Of a stretch of DNA of 64,000 bases, positions 8,609 to 17,617 are shown piece by piece; within the stretch, counting starts at the first letter, position 1, and the number at the start of each line of letters is the position of its first letter. The stretch is from positions 124,001 to 188,000 of the forward strand of contig DASYHP010000064.1 in assembly GCA_035998495.1 (NCBI GenBank). Direction: 5' to 3'. Source of the stretch: Mesorhizobium_B sp035998495 (GTDB lineage Bacteria > Pseudomonadota > Alphaproteobacteria > Rhizobiales > Rhizobiaceae). The position numbers and the translations under genes were made by a program. The notes beneath the pieces were generated by a model that did not search any database, was not told the origin of the DNA, and saw nothing but the letters and a program-made list of their open reading frames with translations.

Positions 8609-9699
8609 TCCGCCGCCTCCGCCTGGGCGTGGCGCGGAAAGGTGCGGAACACGGCGTCGGCTTGCACCGCGCGCTGGTCGTAGGTGTGCTCGGCGAGAAC
8701 GCGGGCGAGCGCCCTTTGGCCGATTTCCTTCGCGCGCTCGGGGCTAAGTGCCTTCAGATGCTCGGCCACGTCCTGGCCGTCGCGGGCGGCCAGCACCTCC
8801 TCGTCGGGCTTGAGGAAGAGTTCCAGCCCGAGCCAGGCGTCGGTGATGAGGCACGCGCCCGCGCCCGCCGCCTCGAACACGCGGGTGGCCGGCGAAAAGC
8901 CCATGTCCGCCATGGAGTCGCGGCTGATGTTGAGCACGGCCTTCGGCGTCACGTTGAAGGCATTGTGGTCGCGCGTGCCGACATGGCCGAGATAATGCAC
9001 ATTTGTGGGCATCGGCTTGTCCGCCCAACCCGAGCCGCCGAGCAGGAATGTCTGGCCCGGCAGGTTGGCCGCGGGCGCGAGGAAGAAGCTTTCCACGCGC
9101 GCCTCGCGGTCGGGCAGCCGGTTGCCCAAAAAGGCGAGGTCGGCCGCGAATTTCCCGTCCGAGGCCACCGGATGGTGGGTTTCAGGGTCGAGCGCATTGT
9201 AGATCGGCACGCATTCATGCGCGCCCATGGCGCGATAGGCATAGACCACGGGGTCGCCGCCGCCATAGGTCATCACCACGTCGATCTCTGCGAGCGCAGC
9301 CCTCAAGGGGTGGTCGGGATGGGCGCGCAATTCGCTGAGCGTCGCGGGCGCGTCCACGTCCCAAAAAACCTTCAGCGCGCCGGGCCGGGCGGCCTTCAGC
9401 ACCTCGGCGAGCAGCAGGTCGTCCTCGAAGCCCACGCCGCTCGCCTTGACCACGATGTCGGCCTTCGCCGCCTCGGCAGCGACTCGGCGGAGCGCCTCGA
9501 CCGTGCCCTCATAGACCACCACCTTGCACCAGGCGGGCGGCTCCATGTCCCGGTTCTTGGCCCGGTCATAGACGTCGGGCTCGTAGAAGGTGATGTCGTA
9601 GCCGAGTTTTTCCAGCGCGCGGAGCAGCCCGCGGTAATAGGTGGCCGCGCCGTTCCAGTAGGAGGACAGGAGGCTCGAAGCGTAGAACGCGATCTTCAT
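8605..9699 (-). CDS. CgeB-like glycosyltransferase (paralogue 2)
   Basis: A 364-residue GT-B type protein, paralogous to its neighbours. The N-terminal motif is SLLSSYWNGAATYYRGLLRAL, and the C-terminal donor-binding region contains LNISRDSMADMGFSPATRVFEAAGAGAC. The terminal helix has LAEHTYDQRAVQAD. Compared with paralogue 1 the middle domain has a different insertion (HPDHPLRAALAEIDVVMTY), so acceptor specificity probably differs. Start and stop each overlap adjacent genes by 4 nt. Confidence 0.82.
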   Translation of the reverse strand: MKIAFYASSLLSSYWNGAATYYRGLLRALEKLGYDITFYEPDVYDRAKNRDMEPPAWCKVVVYEGTVEALRRVAAEAAKADIVVKASGVGFEDDLLLAEVLKAARPGALKVFWDVDAPATLSELRAHPDHPLRAALAEIDVVMTYGGGDPVVYAYRAMGAHECVPIYNALDPETHHPVASDGKFAADLAFLGNRLPDREARVESFFLAPAANLPGQTFLLGGSGWADKPMPTNVHYLGHVGTRDHNAFNVTPKAVLNISRDSMADMGFSPATRVFEAAGAGACLITDAWLGLELFLKPDEEVLAARDGQDVAEHLKALSPERAKEIGQRALARVLAEHTYDQRAVQADAVFRTFPRHAQAEAAE

Positions 9700-10826
9700 G
9701 ACACGGCCTCCATCGGCTTTGTTTGTTGGTTGCCGCCCCGCGCGCCGAGCCGGCTCACGATCCCCAGGAGTTCCTCCACCCGGTGGCGGCAGGTGTGGCG
9801 AGACCGGATGGTATCAAGCCCCGAGGCGGCGAGCGTGCCAGCGAGGTCTTGATCGTTCAGCACCTCGCGGAGAAGGCGCGCCATCTCGGCTCCATCTCTC
9901 GCGAACAGGAAGTCGCGGCCCGGCCGGAACAGGCTTTCCGCGTCATTCCAGGGTGCCGAGACCAGGGGCACGCCGCAGGCCAGCGCCTCGAACATGCGGA
10001 TGGTGGGGATGCCCGGCAGGGATTCGACATAAGGCCGGCGCGGAATGTGGACGGTCGCGCGCGCGCCGGCGAAGGCCTTTGGCGCATCGGCATTGGCGAT
10101 CCAGCCGCGATAGTCGATGCTAGCCTCTTCCAGCGCTTGCAGCGCATGGGCGGGGTAGCGCACCCCGCGCACGCGCGCCTTGAGCCCCAGTGCCCGCACC
10201 GGCTCGACCAGAAAGGCCATGATCTCGGCCGAGCGCTCGTCGTCGCCCCAATTGCCGATCCAGATCAGGTCCTGGGTCTTCTCCACCTCCGGCAGCGGGT
10301 GGAAGAGCGCCGTGTCAGCCGCCTCGTGCCAGGTGAAGACCTGCCGCCCCCACTCCGCGCGGAGGTAGCGCTCGCGCAACGTCTCGCCGAAGGCGAGCAC
10401 GCCGTCGTAGCCCGCGAGATCGAGCCCGGCGATGTCGCCTTCCGCCGAGACGGCGCGGTGATGCGTGTCGTGGAACAGGAGCAGGAATCGTCCGCCCTGC
10501 GCCCGCGCCCGGCCGAGCCGCGCCACGAGCGCAGGGTCGGTCCATTCGTGGACGATCACCACGTCCGCCGCATCCGCCGCCGCTTCGTGGTCGAAGGCGC
10601 CGTCGTAGATCCGCGACGACAGCATGGGGAAGTCGCGGGCAAAACGCTCCAGCGCCGCCTGGCCTTGGGTTGCGAGCAGATTCTCGCGGCTCCAGGCGCC
10701 TTCGGGCTCCAGCGCCTCGGCCGCATGGCCCGCCGACTTGAGCTCGCGCATCACCCCGCGCAGGAAATGCGCGTTGCCGTGGTTCCAGTCGGACAGGAGC
10801 GAATGGGTGTAGAACAGGAATTTCAT
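9696..10826 (-). CDS. CgeB-like glycosyltransferase (paralogue 3)
   Basis: The ATG at 10826 gives 376 residues beginning MKFLFYTHSLLSDWNHGNAH. Sequence upstream of it in frame is Arg/Pro-rich and overlaps the preceding gene, so it is not part of the protein. The start matches the position of the S-x-x-S/D-W-x-x-G motif in the paralogues. The donor-site region is IPTIRMFEALACGVPLVSAPW, and the C-terminal helix contains RSRHTCRHRVEELLGI. The ATG lies 5 bp after the stop of the GT4 gene upstream. Likely a cytoplasmic glycosyltransferase adding one sugar of the island's glycan. Confidence 0.8.
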   Translation of the reverse strand: MKFLFYTHSLLSDWNHGNAHFLRGVMRELKSAGHAAEALEPEGAWSRENLLATQGQAALERFARDFPMLSSRIYDGAFDHEAAADAADVVIVHEWTDPALVARLGRARAQGGRFLLLFHDTHHRAVSAEGDIAGLDLAGYDGVLAFGETLRERYLRAEWGRQVFTWHEAADTALFHPLPEVEKTQDLIWIGNWGDDERSAEIMAFLVEPVRALGLKARVRGVRYPAHALQALEEASIDYRGWIANADAPKAFAGARATVHIPRRPYVESLPGIPTIRMFEALACGVPLVSAPWNDAESLFRPGRDFLFARDGAEMARLLREVLNDQDLAGTLAASGLDTIRSRHTCRHRVEELLGIVSRLGARGGNQQTKPMEAVS

Positions 10827-10831
10827 GGGCG

Positions 10832-11971
10832 TCAGGCCACAAGAAGGCGGTCGGCGGCGCGCAGGCCGGCCGCGCGATAGGCGGCGAGCACGGCGTCGAT
10901 CTGGTTCTCCGGCGAGTATCTTTGGGCGCGCTCCTGCGCCAGTTCGCTCATCCTGCTTCGCAAGCCTTCGTCCTCCGCCAGCCGGTTGATCGCGGCTGCG
11001 AAGCTTTGCGGGTCGCGTGGCGCGGCGAAAAGCGCCGCCCCGTCCCACAACTCGCGATAGGTCGGGATGTCGGCGAGCACGAGCGGCGCGCCGGAAAGCG
11101 CCGCCTCCAGCGCGGCAAGCCCGAACGGTTCATAGACCGAAGGCGACACGAAGATCCCGGCCCGCGCCATCAGCGCCCGCGCTTGGCCCGACGCCAGTTC
11201 GCCCAGCGCCTCGGCGTGCCGGAGCCGCATCCGCTGCCCATTGGGGCCGTGGAGTGCTCCCGCCATGTGAACCGGCCACGCCGTCCATGGGGCCGCCTCG
11301 TCGAGCACGGCGCCGTTCTTGCCCTCGTCCCACCAGCGGCCGGCGGCGAGCACGAAAGGCTCCCGCCTCGCCGCCGGTGCGCCCGGCGGCGGCAGGGCGG
11401 CGTTGAAGGCCACCGACAGGTTGCGGATCGGCCCGTAAACGCCCTCCACGAGCCGCGCATGGCTCCCGCTCGGGGCCAGCGCCGCGTCCGCCCGGGCCAG
11501 CCCGGAGCGATTGCGCTTCACCTGCCAGTCCCAGGGCGCAGGGCAGTTCTCGCCCCGCACGGCCTTGAACCAGGTCGGCACGCAGGAATGCGACGCCGCG
11601 ACCACCGGCACATCCACCGCCAGCCCATAGGCCTGGGACGGCAGGTTGAGGTGAACGATGTCGATGCGCTCCTCGCGCACGAGCCGCGCCAGGGCGCTTG
11701 GCAGCGGGTCGAGCTCGGCCTCGCGTTCGGCCATCCAGTCGAGCGGCTCCTCAAACCAGCGCAGCGCGCCGACTCTTTCCGCCTCCGCACGCTGCGCGGG
11801 CGACGGTTGCGGCCCGAGCCCGGCGAACACCGAATGAAATCCATGCCGCTTGAGGCCCTGGGCGAGGTCCATGGCGTATCGCCAGACTCCCCCCACGGCA
11901 TCCACGGTCATCAGCAGCCGGAAGGCGGGCGCCGTCATGGCCGCCCTGTCCGCCTTTGCGCGTGATTCCAT
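10832..11971 (-). CDS. GT4-type glycosyltransferase
   Basis: The ATG at 11971 has GAGG five bases upstream, overlapping the stop of the preceding epimerase gene, and yields 379 residues; an ATG at 11938 is also possible. The N-terminal lobe starts TVDAVGGVWRYAMDLAQGL, with the glycine-rich acceptor loop of GT-B enzymes. The C-terminal lobe contains the GT4 EX7E motif in VYEPFGLAALEAALSGAPLV. It would retain donor configuration and add one sugar to an acceptor. It sits between an epimerase and the three CgeB-like transferases. Confidence 0.85.
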   Translation of the reverse strand: MESRAKADRAAMTAPAFRLLMTVDAVGGVWRYAMDLAQGLKRHGFHSVFAGLGPQPSPAQRAEAERVGALRWFEEPLDWMAEREAELDPLPSALARLVREERIDIVHLNLPSQAYGLAVDVPVVAASHSCVPTWFKAVRGENCPAPWDWQVKRNRSGLARADAALAPSGSHARLVEGVYGPIRNLSVAFNAALPPPGAPAARREPFVLAAGRWWDEGKNGAVLDEAAPWTAWPVHMAGALHGPNGQRMRLRHAEALGELASGQARALMARAGIFVSPSVYEPFGLAALEAALSGAPLVLADIPTYRELWDGAALFAAPRDPQSFAAAINRLAEDEGLRSRMSELAQERAQRYSPENQIDAVLAAYRAAGLRAADRLLVA

Positions 11972-11978
11972 GCCGGCC

Positions 11979-13064
11979 TCACGCGACCACTCTTTGGGGC
12001 ATGGCGGGCGGCCGGCGGTCGAGCCGATGCGCCTCGAGCCAGCGGGCGAGGTCCGCCAAGCCCTCGCGCCAGCCGACGCCCGCGCGCCAGCCCATGGCAT
12101 GCTCGAGCTTGGCCGTGTCGGCCACGAAGTAGAGCTGGTCGCCCGTGCGCCAGGGGCCGAACTCGGTGCGGACCTGTCGGCCCGTGACGGATGCAATCGC
12201 GTCGAGCACTTCAATGAGGCTCACCGCGTTTCGCGGCCCGCCACCCAGGTTGAAGGCCTGGCCCTTCACCGCCTCGATGCGGTCGAGCAGCCCGCGATAG
12301 GCGCTCACCGCGTCGCGCACATGGAGGATATCGCGGACCTGTTTGCCGTCGCCATAGATGGAGATCGGCTCGCCCTTCAGCGCACGCAGGAGGAAGTGGG
12401 CTACCCAGCCCTGGTCCTCCGTGCCAAACTGGCGCGGGCCGTAGATGCAGCTCATGCGCAGCACGGCGGTGGGCAGACCATAGGATTTCGCGTAGTCCAG
12501 CACATATTGGTCGGCCACGCCCTTGGAGCAGCCATAGGGCGTGCAGAAGTCGAGCGGCCGGCCTTCGCCCACCCCGCGCGCCGCGATCTCCGCGTCGGCG
12601 GGTTCGTAGCGCGTGGGGCGCTCGTCCATCCTCAGGTCTTCCAGCCCGCCATAGACCTTGTTGGTGCTGGCGAAGATCACGGGAACGCGGCGGCGCGCCG
12701 CGCGCACGGCTTCGAGCACGTTCAGCGCGCCCCGCGCGTTCACCTCGAAATCGTCCACCGGATCGGCGAGGCTGGTCGTGACGGCCGTTTGCGCGGCGAG
12801 GTGGAACACGGCCGACGAATCGCGAACGGCGGCCGCTACCGCGCCGGCGTCGCGGATGTCGGCCACCGCCGCGTGCAGGTTTTGGCCATGGGCCGCGCGC
12901 AACTCGTCCAGGTTCTCGCCAACCCCGGGCCGGCTCAGATTGTCGAGCACCAGCACATCCCGGCCCTCAGCCAGGAAGCTTTCCGCCAGGTTGGCGCCGA
13001 TGAAGCCGCTGCCGCCGGTGATCAGCACCGCCTGGGCGCGGCCCACAACTGCAGGCCCCTTCAT
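11979..13064 (-). CDS. NAD-dependent sugar epimerase, CDP-paratose 2-epimerase type
   Basis: The ATG at 13064 gives 361 residues; in-frame sequence upstream is unrelated and overlaps the neighbouring ORF. The Rossmann motif GGSGFIG lies near residue 17. Blocks typical of the RfbE/Tyv (CDP-paratose 2-epimerase) group are present: HLAAQTAVTTSLADP, FASTNKVYGGL, CTPYGCSKGVADQYV with the catalytic YxxxK, GTEDQGWVAHF and YGDGKQVRDIL. It would epimerise a nucleotide sugar at C2 or a similar position. The exact substrate is uncertain because no paratose synthase is seen nearby. The start overlaps the 74-codon ORF by 4 nt. Confidence 0.85.
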   Translation of the reverse strand: MKGPAVVGRAQAVLITGGSGFIGANLAESFLAEGRDVLVLDNLSRPGVGENLDELRAAHGQNLHAAVADIRDAGAVAAAVRDSSAVFHLAAQTAVTTSLADPVDDFEVNARGALNVLEAVRAARRRVPVIFASTNKVYGGLEDLRMDERPTRYEPADAEIAARGVGEGRPLDFCTPYGCSKGVADQYVLDYAKSYGLPTAVLRMSCIYGPRQFGTEDQGWVAHFLLRALKGEPISIYGDGKQVRDILHVRDAVSAYRGLLDRIEAVKGQAFNLGGGPRNAVSLIEVLDAIASVTGRQVRTEFGPWRTGDQLYFVADTAKLEHAMGWRAGVGWREGLADLARWLEAHRLDRRPPAMPQRVVA

Positions 13065-13285
13065 GCCGCGCCCCTTTGGCCGCCGCTTGCCGCAGGAGCC
13101 GGACGCTTGCGGCGCGGGCCGAGGCTCACCCCTTCGATGGCGACATCGACGTTTGCAGCGCCAAGCGCCTGAAGCCACTCATAAGGCCAGGCGGCGGCCG
13201 CGGGCGACGCTGCGGGCAGGTTCGCGGAGGATGAGGCTCCGCTGGACGACCTTTCGCGCAGCACGGGGAAAGCCGCCGTCCTCAC
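13061..13285 (-). CDS. Small coupled ORF (74 residues), unknown function
   Basis: This ORF fits exactly between two epimerase genes, starting at a GTG that overlaps the upstream stop (GTGA) and ending in a TGA that overlaps the downstream start (ATGA). The third-codon positions are strongly G/C, as in neighbouring genes. The product has a Ser/Ala-rich first half, then a more ordered segment (WPYEWLQALGAANVDVAIEG) and a basic tail (GPRRKRPAPAASGGQRG). No family is recognised. It may be a true small protein, a translational-coupling leader, or a remnant of a degraded gene. Confidence 0.5.
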   Translation of the reverse strand: MRTAAFPVLRERSSSGASSSANLPAASPAAAAWPYEWLQALGAANVDVAIEGVSLGPRRKRPAPAASGGQRGAA

Positions 13286-14445
13286 GACACCAGCCCCCGC
13301 TCTTCGAGTTCCTTCTTCATCTGCGCGCCGCGGTCGATCGCGGTCTGGCTGCGCACCCAGTCCGCCAGTTCGCCCAGATCGGTCTCCAGCCGCCGCTGCG
13401 GCTCGAAGCCGAGCAGATCGCGCGCCTTGGAGATGTCGGCAAAGCAGTTGCGGATGTCGCCCGAGCGCGCCTTGCCCATGATGTCGGGCTTGATGGCGGG
13501 CACGCCCATGGCTTCGGCCAGCATCTTCGCCACGTCGGCGATGGCGTAGGCTTGGCCGCTGCCGATGTTGATGACATGGCCCGGCGCATGCGGCTGTTCG
13601 AGCGCCAGCCGGAAGGCGCGGGCCACGTCGTCCACATGCACGAAGTCGCGCTTCTGCCTGCCGTCCTCGAAGATCAGCGGTGGCTGGCCGTTGGCGAGGC
13701 GAGCGGCGAAATTAGCGAGCACGCCCGTGTAAGGGTTGGACAGCGCCTGTCCCGGCCCGAACACGTTGAAGAGCCTGAGCGCCACCGCCTCGACCGCATA
13801 GGCTTCGCCGAAGATCAGCACCTCGCGCTCCTGCGCGAACTTGGTGAGGGCGTAGATCGAGGCGAGATCGACCGGCTTTTCTTCATCCGTGGCCACGGGC
13901 GCGAGCGGCTCGCCGTCGGGCGTGACGGGCTCCCACTGGCCCGCCTTCACGCGCTCTGGCTGTCGGCGCGCATTACCGTACAGCCTTCCGTCCGCCGTGC
14001 TGTAGAAACCCTCGCCATAGACGCTCATGGAGGACGCCACGACGATGCGCCGGATGGGGCGGCCGATCATGTTTTCGAGCAGCACCGCCGTCCCGAGGTC
14101 GTTCGCGCCGACATAGCGCGCGATCTCGTACATGCTTTGGCCTACGCCCACCTCGGCGGCGAGGTGGATCACGCCGTCCACGCCGTCGAGCGCCGAAGCG
14201 ATCGTCTTCGCGTCGCGCATATCCGCCCTGACGAATTCGACGCGCGGGTCCATCTCGGGCGGTTCGTCGCCATGCACCTGGGCGATCAGCCCGTCGAGCA
14301 CCCGCACCTGATAATCTTTGGAAAGAAGCTCCTTCACCACCGCGCGGCCGATGAAGCCGCACCCCCCCGTCACCAGAACGCTGTTCACTTGACGCTCACC
14401 CCTTGCGTGATCGCTGCTCTGGGCGGTCGAACCCTGCAGCGGCAT
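13282..14445 (-). CDS. NAD-dependent epimerase/dehydratase
   Basis: A 387-residue extended SDR. The ATG at 14445 has AAGGG seven bases upstream; a GTG at 14388 (368 residues, with GGTGAG upstream) is an alternative nearer the Rossmann motif GGCGFIG. Active-site elements are SSMSVYGEGFY and IYALTKFAQE (YxxxK), with LRLFNVFGPGQALSNPYTGV following. The arrangement resembles dTDP-L-rhamnose 4-epimerase or UDP-glucose 4-epimerase-like proteins, but the substrate is not settled. It is the first gene of the left arm, and the 127-bp gap to the divergent DUF1003 gene must hold both promoters. Confidence 0.82.
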   Translation of the reverse strand: MPLQGSTAQSSDHARGERQVNSVLVTGGCGFIGRAVVKELLSKDYQVRVLDGLIAQVHGDEPPEMDPRVEFVRADMRDAKTIASALDGVDGVIHLAAEVGVGQSMYEIARYVGANDLGTAVLLENMIGRPIRRIVVASSMSVYGEGFYSTADGRLYGNARRQPERVKAGQWEPVTPDGEPLAPVATDEEKPVDLASIYALTKFAQEREVLIFGEAYAVEAVALRLFNVFGPGQALSNPYTGVLANFAARLANGQPPLIFEDGRQKRDFVHVDDVARAFRLALEQPHAPGHVINIGSGQAYAIADVAKMLAEAMGVPAIKPDIMGKARSGDIRNCFADISKARDLLGFEPQRRLETDLGELADWVRSQTAIDRGAQMKKELEERGLVS

Positions 14446-14572
14446 CTTTGTTCCCTTCGAGTCCGAAACCGTACGGCCTTTCCCCGAACATGGTTTCCGG
14501 CTTTCCAGCTTCGCTCCGGGAGAAACAAAGCGCGTTTCGGGCCGTTACGAGCGGCTGGCAGGAAACATCCTC

Positions 14573-15124
14573 ATGATCTCCACCAAACCTCCCTCTCGCG
14601 GCGATGGACGAACGGGCCTCACCGGTACGCTCGAGCGCAACATCGCGGCGCTGGTCGAGCATCGGCGGCGGCAGAAGCGAAGGCTCACGGTTTCCGAGCG
14701 CATCGCCAAGAAGATCTCGGCCTTCGCCGGCAGCATGGCCTTCGTTTACCTTCATGCCGCCGTGTACGGGTTCTGGATTCTCGCCAATCTCGGATGGGTT
14801 CCGGTGGTCGAGCCGTGGGACCCGACCATGGTGGTGCTGGCCATGATCGCGTCGGTGGAGGCGATCTTCATTTCCACCTTCATCCTCATCAGCCAGAACC
14901 AGATGGTCGAGGCCGAGGACCGGCGCGCCGAGCTCGACCTCCAGGTGAGCCTCTTGGCCGAGCACGAGATCACCAAGCTCGTCGCCATGGTGTCCGACAT
15001 CGCGGCCCGCCTCGACGTGCCGGTGGACGATCGCGAAGTGTCCGAGATGAAGGAGAACGTGGCCCCCGTGGCCGTGCTCGAAAAGATCGAGGAGGTCGCC
15101 CAGCAGGAGCGGCAGGACGCCTGA
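14573..15124 (+). CDS. DUF1003 integral membrane protein
   Basis: A 183-residue protein with two predicted membrane helices (about residues 52-74 and 87-107) and a cytoplasmic C-terminal helix. It shows the DUF1003 hallmarks: ERIAKKISAFAGSMAF before the first helix, VEAIFISTFILISQNQ at the second, then EDRRAELDLQVSLLAEHEI. The N-terminus is basic. The family's function is not known. The gene is divergent from the left arm and precedes the UDP-glucose dehydrogenase gene by about 100 bp, so it may or may not share a transcript with it. Confidence 0.85.
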   Translation: MISTKPPSRGDGRTGLTGTLERNIAALVEHRRRQKRRLTVSERIAKKISAFAGSMAFVYLHAAVYGFWILANLGWVPVVEPWDPTMVVLAMIASVEAIFISTFILISQNQMVEAEDRRAELDLQVSLLAEHEITKLVAMVSDIAARLDVPVDDREVSEMKENVAPVAVLEKIEEVAQQERQDA

Positions 15125-15221
15125 GGAAACGAAGCTGTGGATTTCTCCCTCTGCGGGGGAACATGGCATCTAAGTAGAAGTTAGGCCCGGTGTCGCGTTC
15201 AGAGTTCAACCGGGAAGCCGC

Positions 15222-16604
15222 ATGAACATCACGATGATCGGGGCGGGCTATGTCGGCCTGACCACCGGAGCCTGCCTGGCCGAGCTGGGCCACCGAGTGA
15301 TCTGCGTGGATCAGGACGAGCGCCGGGTCGCGATGCTGAAGCGAGGCGAAATCCCCATCTACGAGCCCGGCCTGGAAGAGCTTGTCGCGGGCCACGGCGC
15401 ATCAGGCGCGCTGAGCTTCTCCGCCGATTCCGAAGCCGCGGTGCGGAACGCCGACGCCGTTTTCCTGGCGGTCGGCACGCCCTCGCGCCGCGACGGCGAC
15501 GTGGATCTCTCTTTCGTGGAGGCGGCCGCGCGGCAGATCGCGGTGGCGCTTCCCCCCAATTGCGTGGTGGTGGTCAAGTCCACCGTGCCGGTCGGCACCT
15601 GCCGCTTCCTGCGCGAGGTGATCGCGGAAGCCCGCGCGGCCCTCGACTTCTCCGTGGCCTCCAATCCCGAATTCCTGCGTGAAGGCTCGGCGGTCGGCGA
15701 CTTTCTCAAGCCCGACCGCGTGGTGATCGGCTCCGACGACGCCCGCGCCCGCGCGCTGCTCGAGAAAATTTATGCGCCGTTCAAGGCGCGCGAGGTGCCC
15801 ATCCTCTGCACCACCAACAGCAATGCCGAGCTCATCAAATACTCGGCCAACGCTTTTCTCGCGCTCAAGATCGGCTTCATCAACGACGTCGCCAATCTCT
15901 GCGAACAGGCCGGCGGCGATGTCGGCACGGTGGCGCTCGGCATCGGGCTCGACAAGCGCATCGGGAGCAGCTTCCTCGCGGCGGGACCAGGCTTCGGCGG
16001 CTCCTGCTTCCCCAAGGACACCCGCACCTTCGCCGCCACGGGCCGCCGCTTCGGCACGCCGCAGTCGCTCGTGGAAACCCTGATCGAGAGCAACGAAGCG
16101 CGCCGGCGGCGGCTGGCCGAGCGCATCCTCGCAGCACTCGGGCCGCGCGCGCGGGGCGCCCGCGTGGCGGTGCTGGGCCTCGCCTTCAAGGCCGATACCG
16201 ACGATATCCGCGAGGCGGCGAGCCTCACGATCATCCCGCTCCTGCAGGAGGCCGGCTGCACGATCCGCGCCTCTGATCCCAAGGCGAACGACGCGGCGGC
16301 GGGGATCCTGAAGGACGTGCAGTTCTTCGCCGACCCGCTGGAGGCGGCAAAAGGCGCCGATCTGGTAGTCGTGCTCACGGAGTGGGAGGCGTTCCGCCGC
16401 CTCGACCTCGGCCGGCTGGCCCAAGCCATGCGCGGCGACACGCTGGCCGATTTCCGCAATCTGTGGCGGCCGCAAACGGTGGCCCAGCACGGGCTGCGCT
16501 ACCTGAGCGTCGGCCGGCCCGCGCCGGCGGACACGGCCAAGTCGCGCAAGGTGGGCGGCAAGGCGGCGACCGAGCGGGCGGCTGCGGTCCGCTCGCCGGT
16601 CTGA
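15222..16604 (+). CDS. UDP-glucose 6-dehydrogenase
   Basis: A 460-residue protein that oxidises UDP-glucose to UDP-glucuronate using two NAD+. The N-terminal NAD site is GAGYVGLTTGACLAELGH (residues 7-24), and the catalytic cysteine is C262 in GFGGSCFPKDT. The substrate-binding NPEFLREGSA block lies at about 148-157. A C-terminal UDP-binding domain contains LGLAFKADTDDIREAAS. The last ~30 residues are a basic, Ala-rich extension beyond the usual end. It probably supplies UDP-glucuronate to the UDP-xylose synthase at 6462 or directly to glycosyltransferases. Confidence 0.94.
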   Translation: MNITMIGAGYVGLTTGACLAELGHRVICVDQDERRVAMLKRGEIPIYEPGLEELVAGHGASGALSFSADSEAAVRNADAVFLAVGTPSRRDGDVDLSFVEAAARQIAVALPPNCVVVVKSTVPVGTCRFLREVIAEARAALDFSVASNPEFLREGSAVGDFLKPDRVVIGSDDARARALLEKIYAPFKAREVPILCTTNSNAELIKYSANAFLALKIGFINDVANLCEQAGGDVGTVALGIGLDKRIGSSFLAAGPGFGGSCFPKDTRTFAATGRRFGTPQSLVETLIESNEARRRRLAERILAALGPRARGARVAVLGLAFKADTDDIREAASLTIIPLLQEAGCTIRASDPKANDAAAGILKDVQFFADPLEAAKGADLVVVLTEWEAFRRLDLGRLAQAMRGDTLADFRNLWRPQTVAQHGLRYLSVGRPAPADTAKSRKVGGKAATERAAAVRSPV

Positions 16605-16618
16605 GGCGCAGATTCCCT

Positions 16619-17617
16619 GTGAACGCGCCCTCCCGCATCGGCATGCAAGACGTCCAGACCATGCGCGCGGCCGTGCTCACCGGCCCCGGAAAGGTCAAGC
16701 TGGCCTCAAGCCCCCTGCCCCAGCCCGGCCCCGGCCAAGTGCTGATCCGTCTGGAAGGCTGCGGCGTTTGCGCCTCCAATCTCGGCCCCTGGGCGGGGCC
16801 GGACTGGATGCGCTTCCCCACCGAGCCCGGCGGGCTCGGCCATGAGGGCTGGGGTTTCATCGCGGCGCTCGGCGAAGGCGTCGCGCAATTTGAGGTCGGC
16901 CAGCGCGTGGCCGCCCTCTCCTATCACGCCTATGCCGAATACGACGTGGCCGACGAAAGCATGGTGGTGGCCCTGCCCGCCGCGCTCGACGGAAAAACCT
17001 TTCCGGCCGAGCCCCTGGGCTGCGCGCTCAACATCTTCCGCCGCGCGGAGATCGAACCCGGCCAGACGGTGGCCATCGTCGGCATCGGCTTTCTGGGCGC
17101 GGTCCTCACCCAGCTCGCGGCAAAGGCCGGCGCGCGCGTGATCGCCATTTCCCGCCGGCCGTTCTCGCTCGACGTGGCGCGCGCGATGGGTGCGGCCGAG
17201 ACGATCCCCATGGACGACCACTGGCGCATCATCGAGCGGGTCAGGGCGCTCACCGCCGAAAAACTCTGCCCGCGCGTGATCGAGGCCGTCGGCAAGCAGT
17301 GGCCGCTCGACCTTGCGGCCGAACTCACGGCAGAGCGAGGGAAGCTGATCGTGGCGGGCTACCACCAGGACGGCCCGCGCCAGGTCAACATGCAGATGTG
17401 GAACTGGCGCGGCTTCGACGTGATCAACGCCCATGAGCGCGACCCTGCCGTCTATGTCCGGGGCATGCGCGAGGCGGTCGACGCCGTAGCCTCGGGCCGG
17501 CTGGACATCGGCCCGCTCCTCACCCACAGTTTTCCCCTGGAGCGGCTCGACAAGGCGTTGGACGCCACGCGCGACCGCCCCGACGGCTTCCTCAAGGCGA
17601 TCGTGACGCTCTCGTGA
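16619..17617 (+). CDS. MDR-family alcohol/polyol dehydrogenase
   Basis: A medium-chain dehydrogenase of about 332 residues from the GTG at 16619 (GAGG upstream). ATGs at 16643 and 16661 are alternative starts, and the domain itself begins at MRAAVLTGPGKVKL. The zinc/substrate region is GCGVCASNLGPW, then GLGHEGWGFIAALGEGV. The coenzyme-binding motif is VGIGFLGAVLTQLA. The usual structural-zinc loop with four closely spaced cysteines is absent, as in some sorbitol- or threonine-dehydrogenase relatives. It could oxidise or reduce a sugar or inositol derivative of the island. The stop overlaps the Nudix start (GTGA). Confidence 0.8.
   Translation: MNAPSRIGMQDVQTMRAAVLTGPGKVKLASSPLPQPGPGQVLIRLEGCGVCASNLGPWAGPDWMRFPTEPGGLGHEGWGFIAALGEGVAQFEVGQRVAALSYHAYAEYDVADESMVVALPAALDGKTFPAEPLGCALNIFRRAEIEPGQTVAIVGIGFLGAVLTQLAAKAGARVIAISRRPFSLDVARAMGAAETIPMDDHWRIIERVRALTAEKLCPRVIEAVGKQWPLDLAAELTAERGKLIVAGYHQDGPRQVNMQMWNWRGFDVINAHERDPAVYVRGMREAVDAVASGRLDIGPLLTHSFPLERLDKALDATRDRPDGFLKAIVTLS

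Noticed and set aside
10827..11048. N-terminal extension of the glycosyltransferase at 9696-10826
   Set aside because: The extra 74 residues are Arg/Pro-rich, overlap the neighbouring GT4 gene and lie before the conserved N-terminal motif shared by the paralogues.
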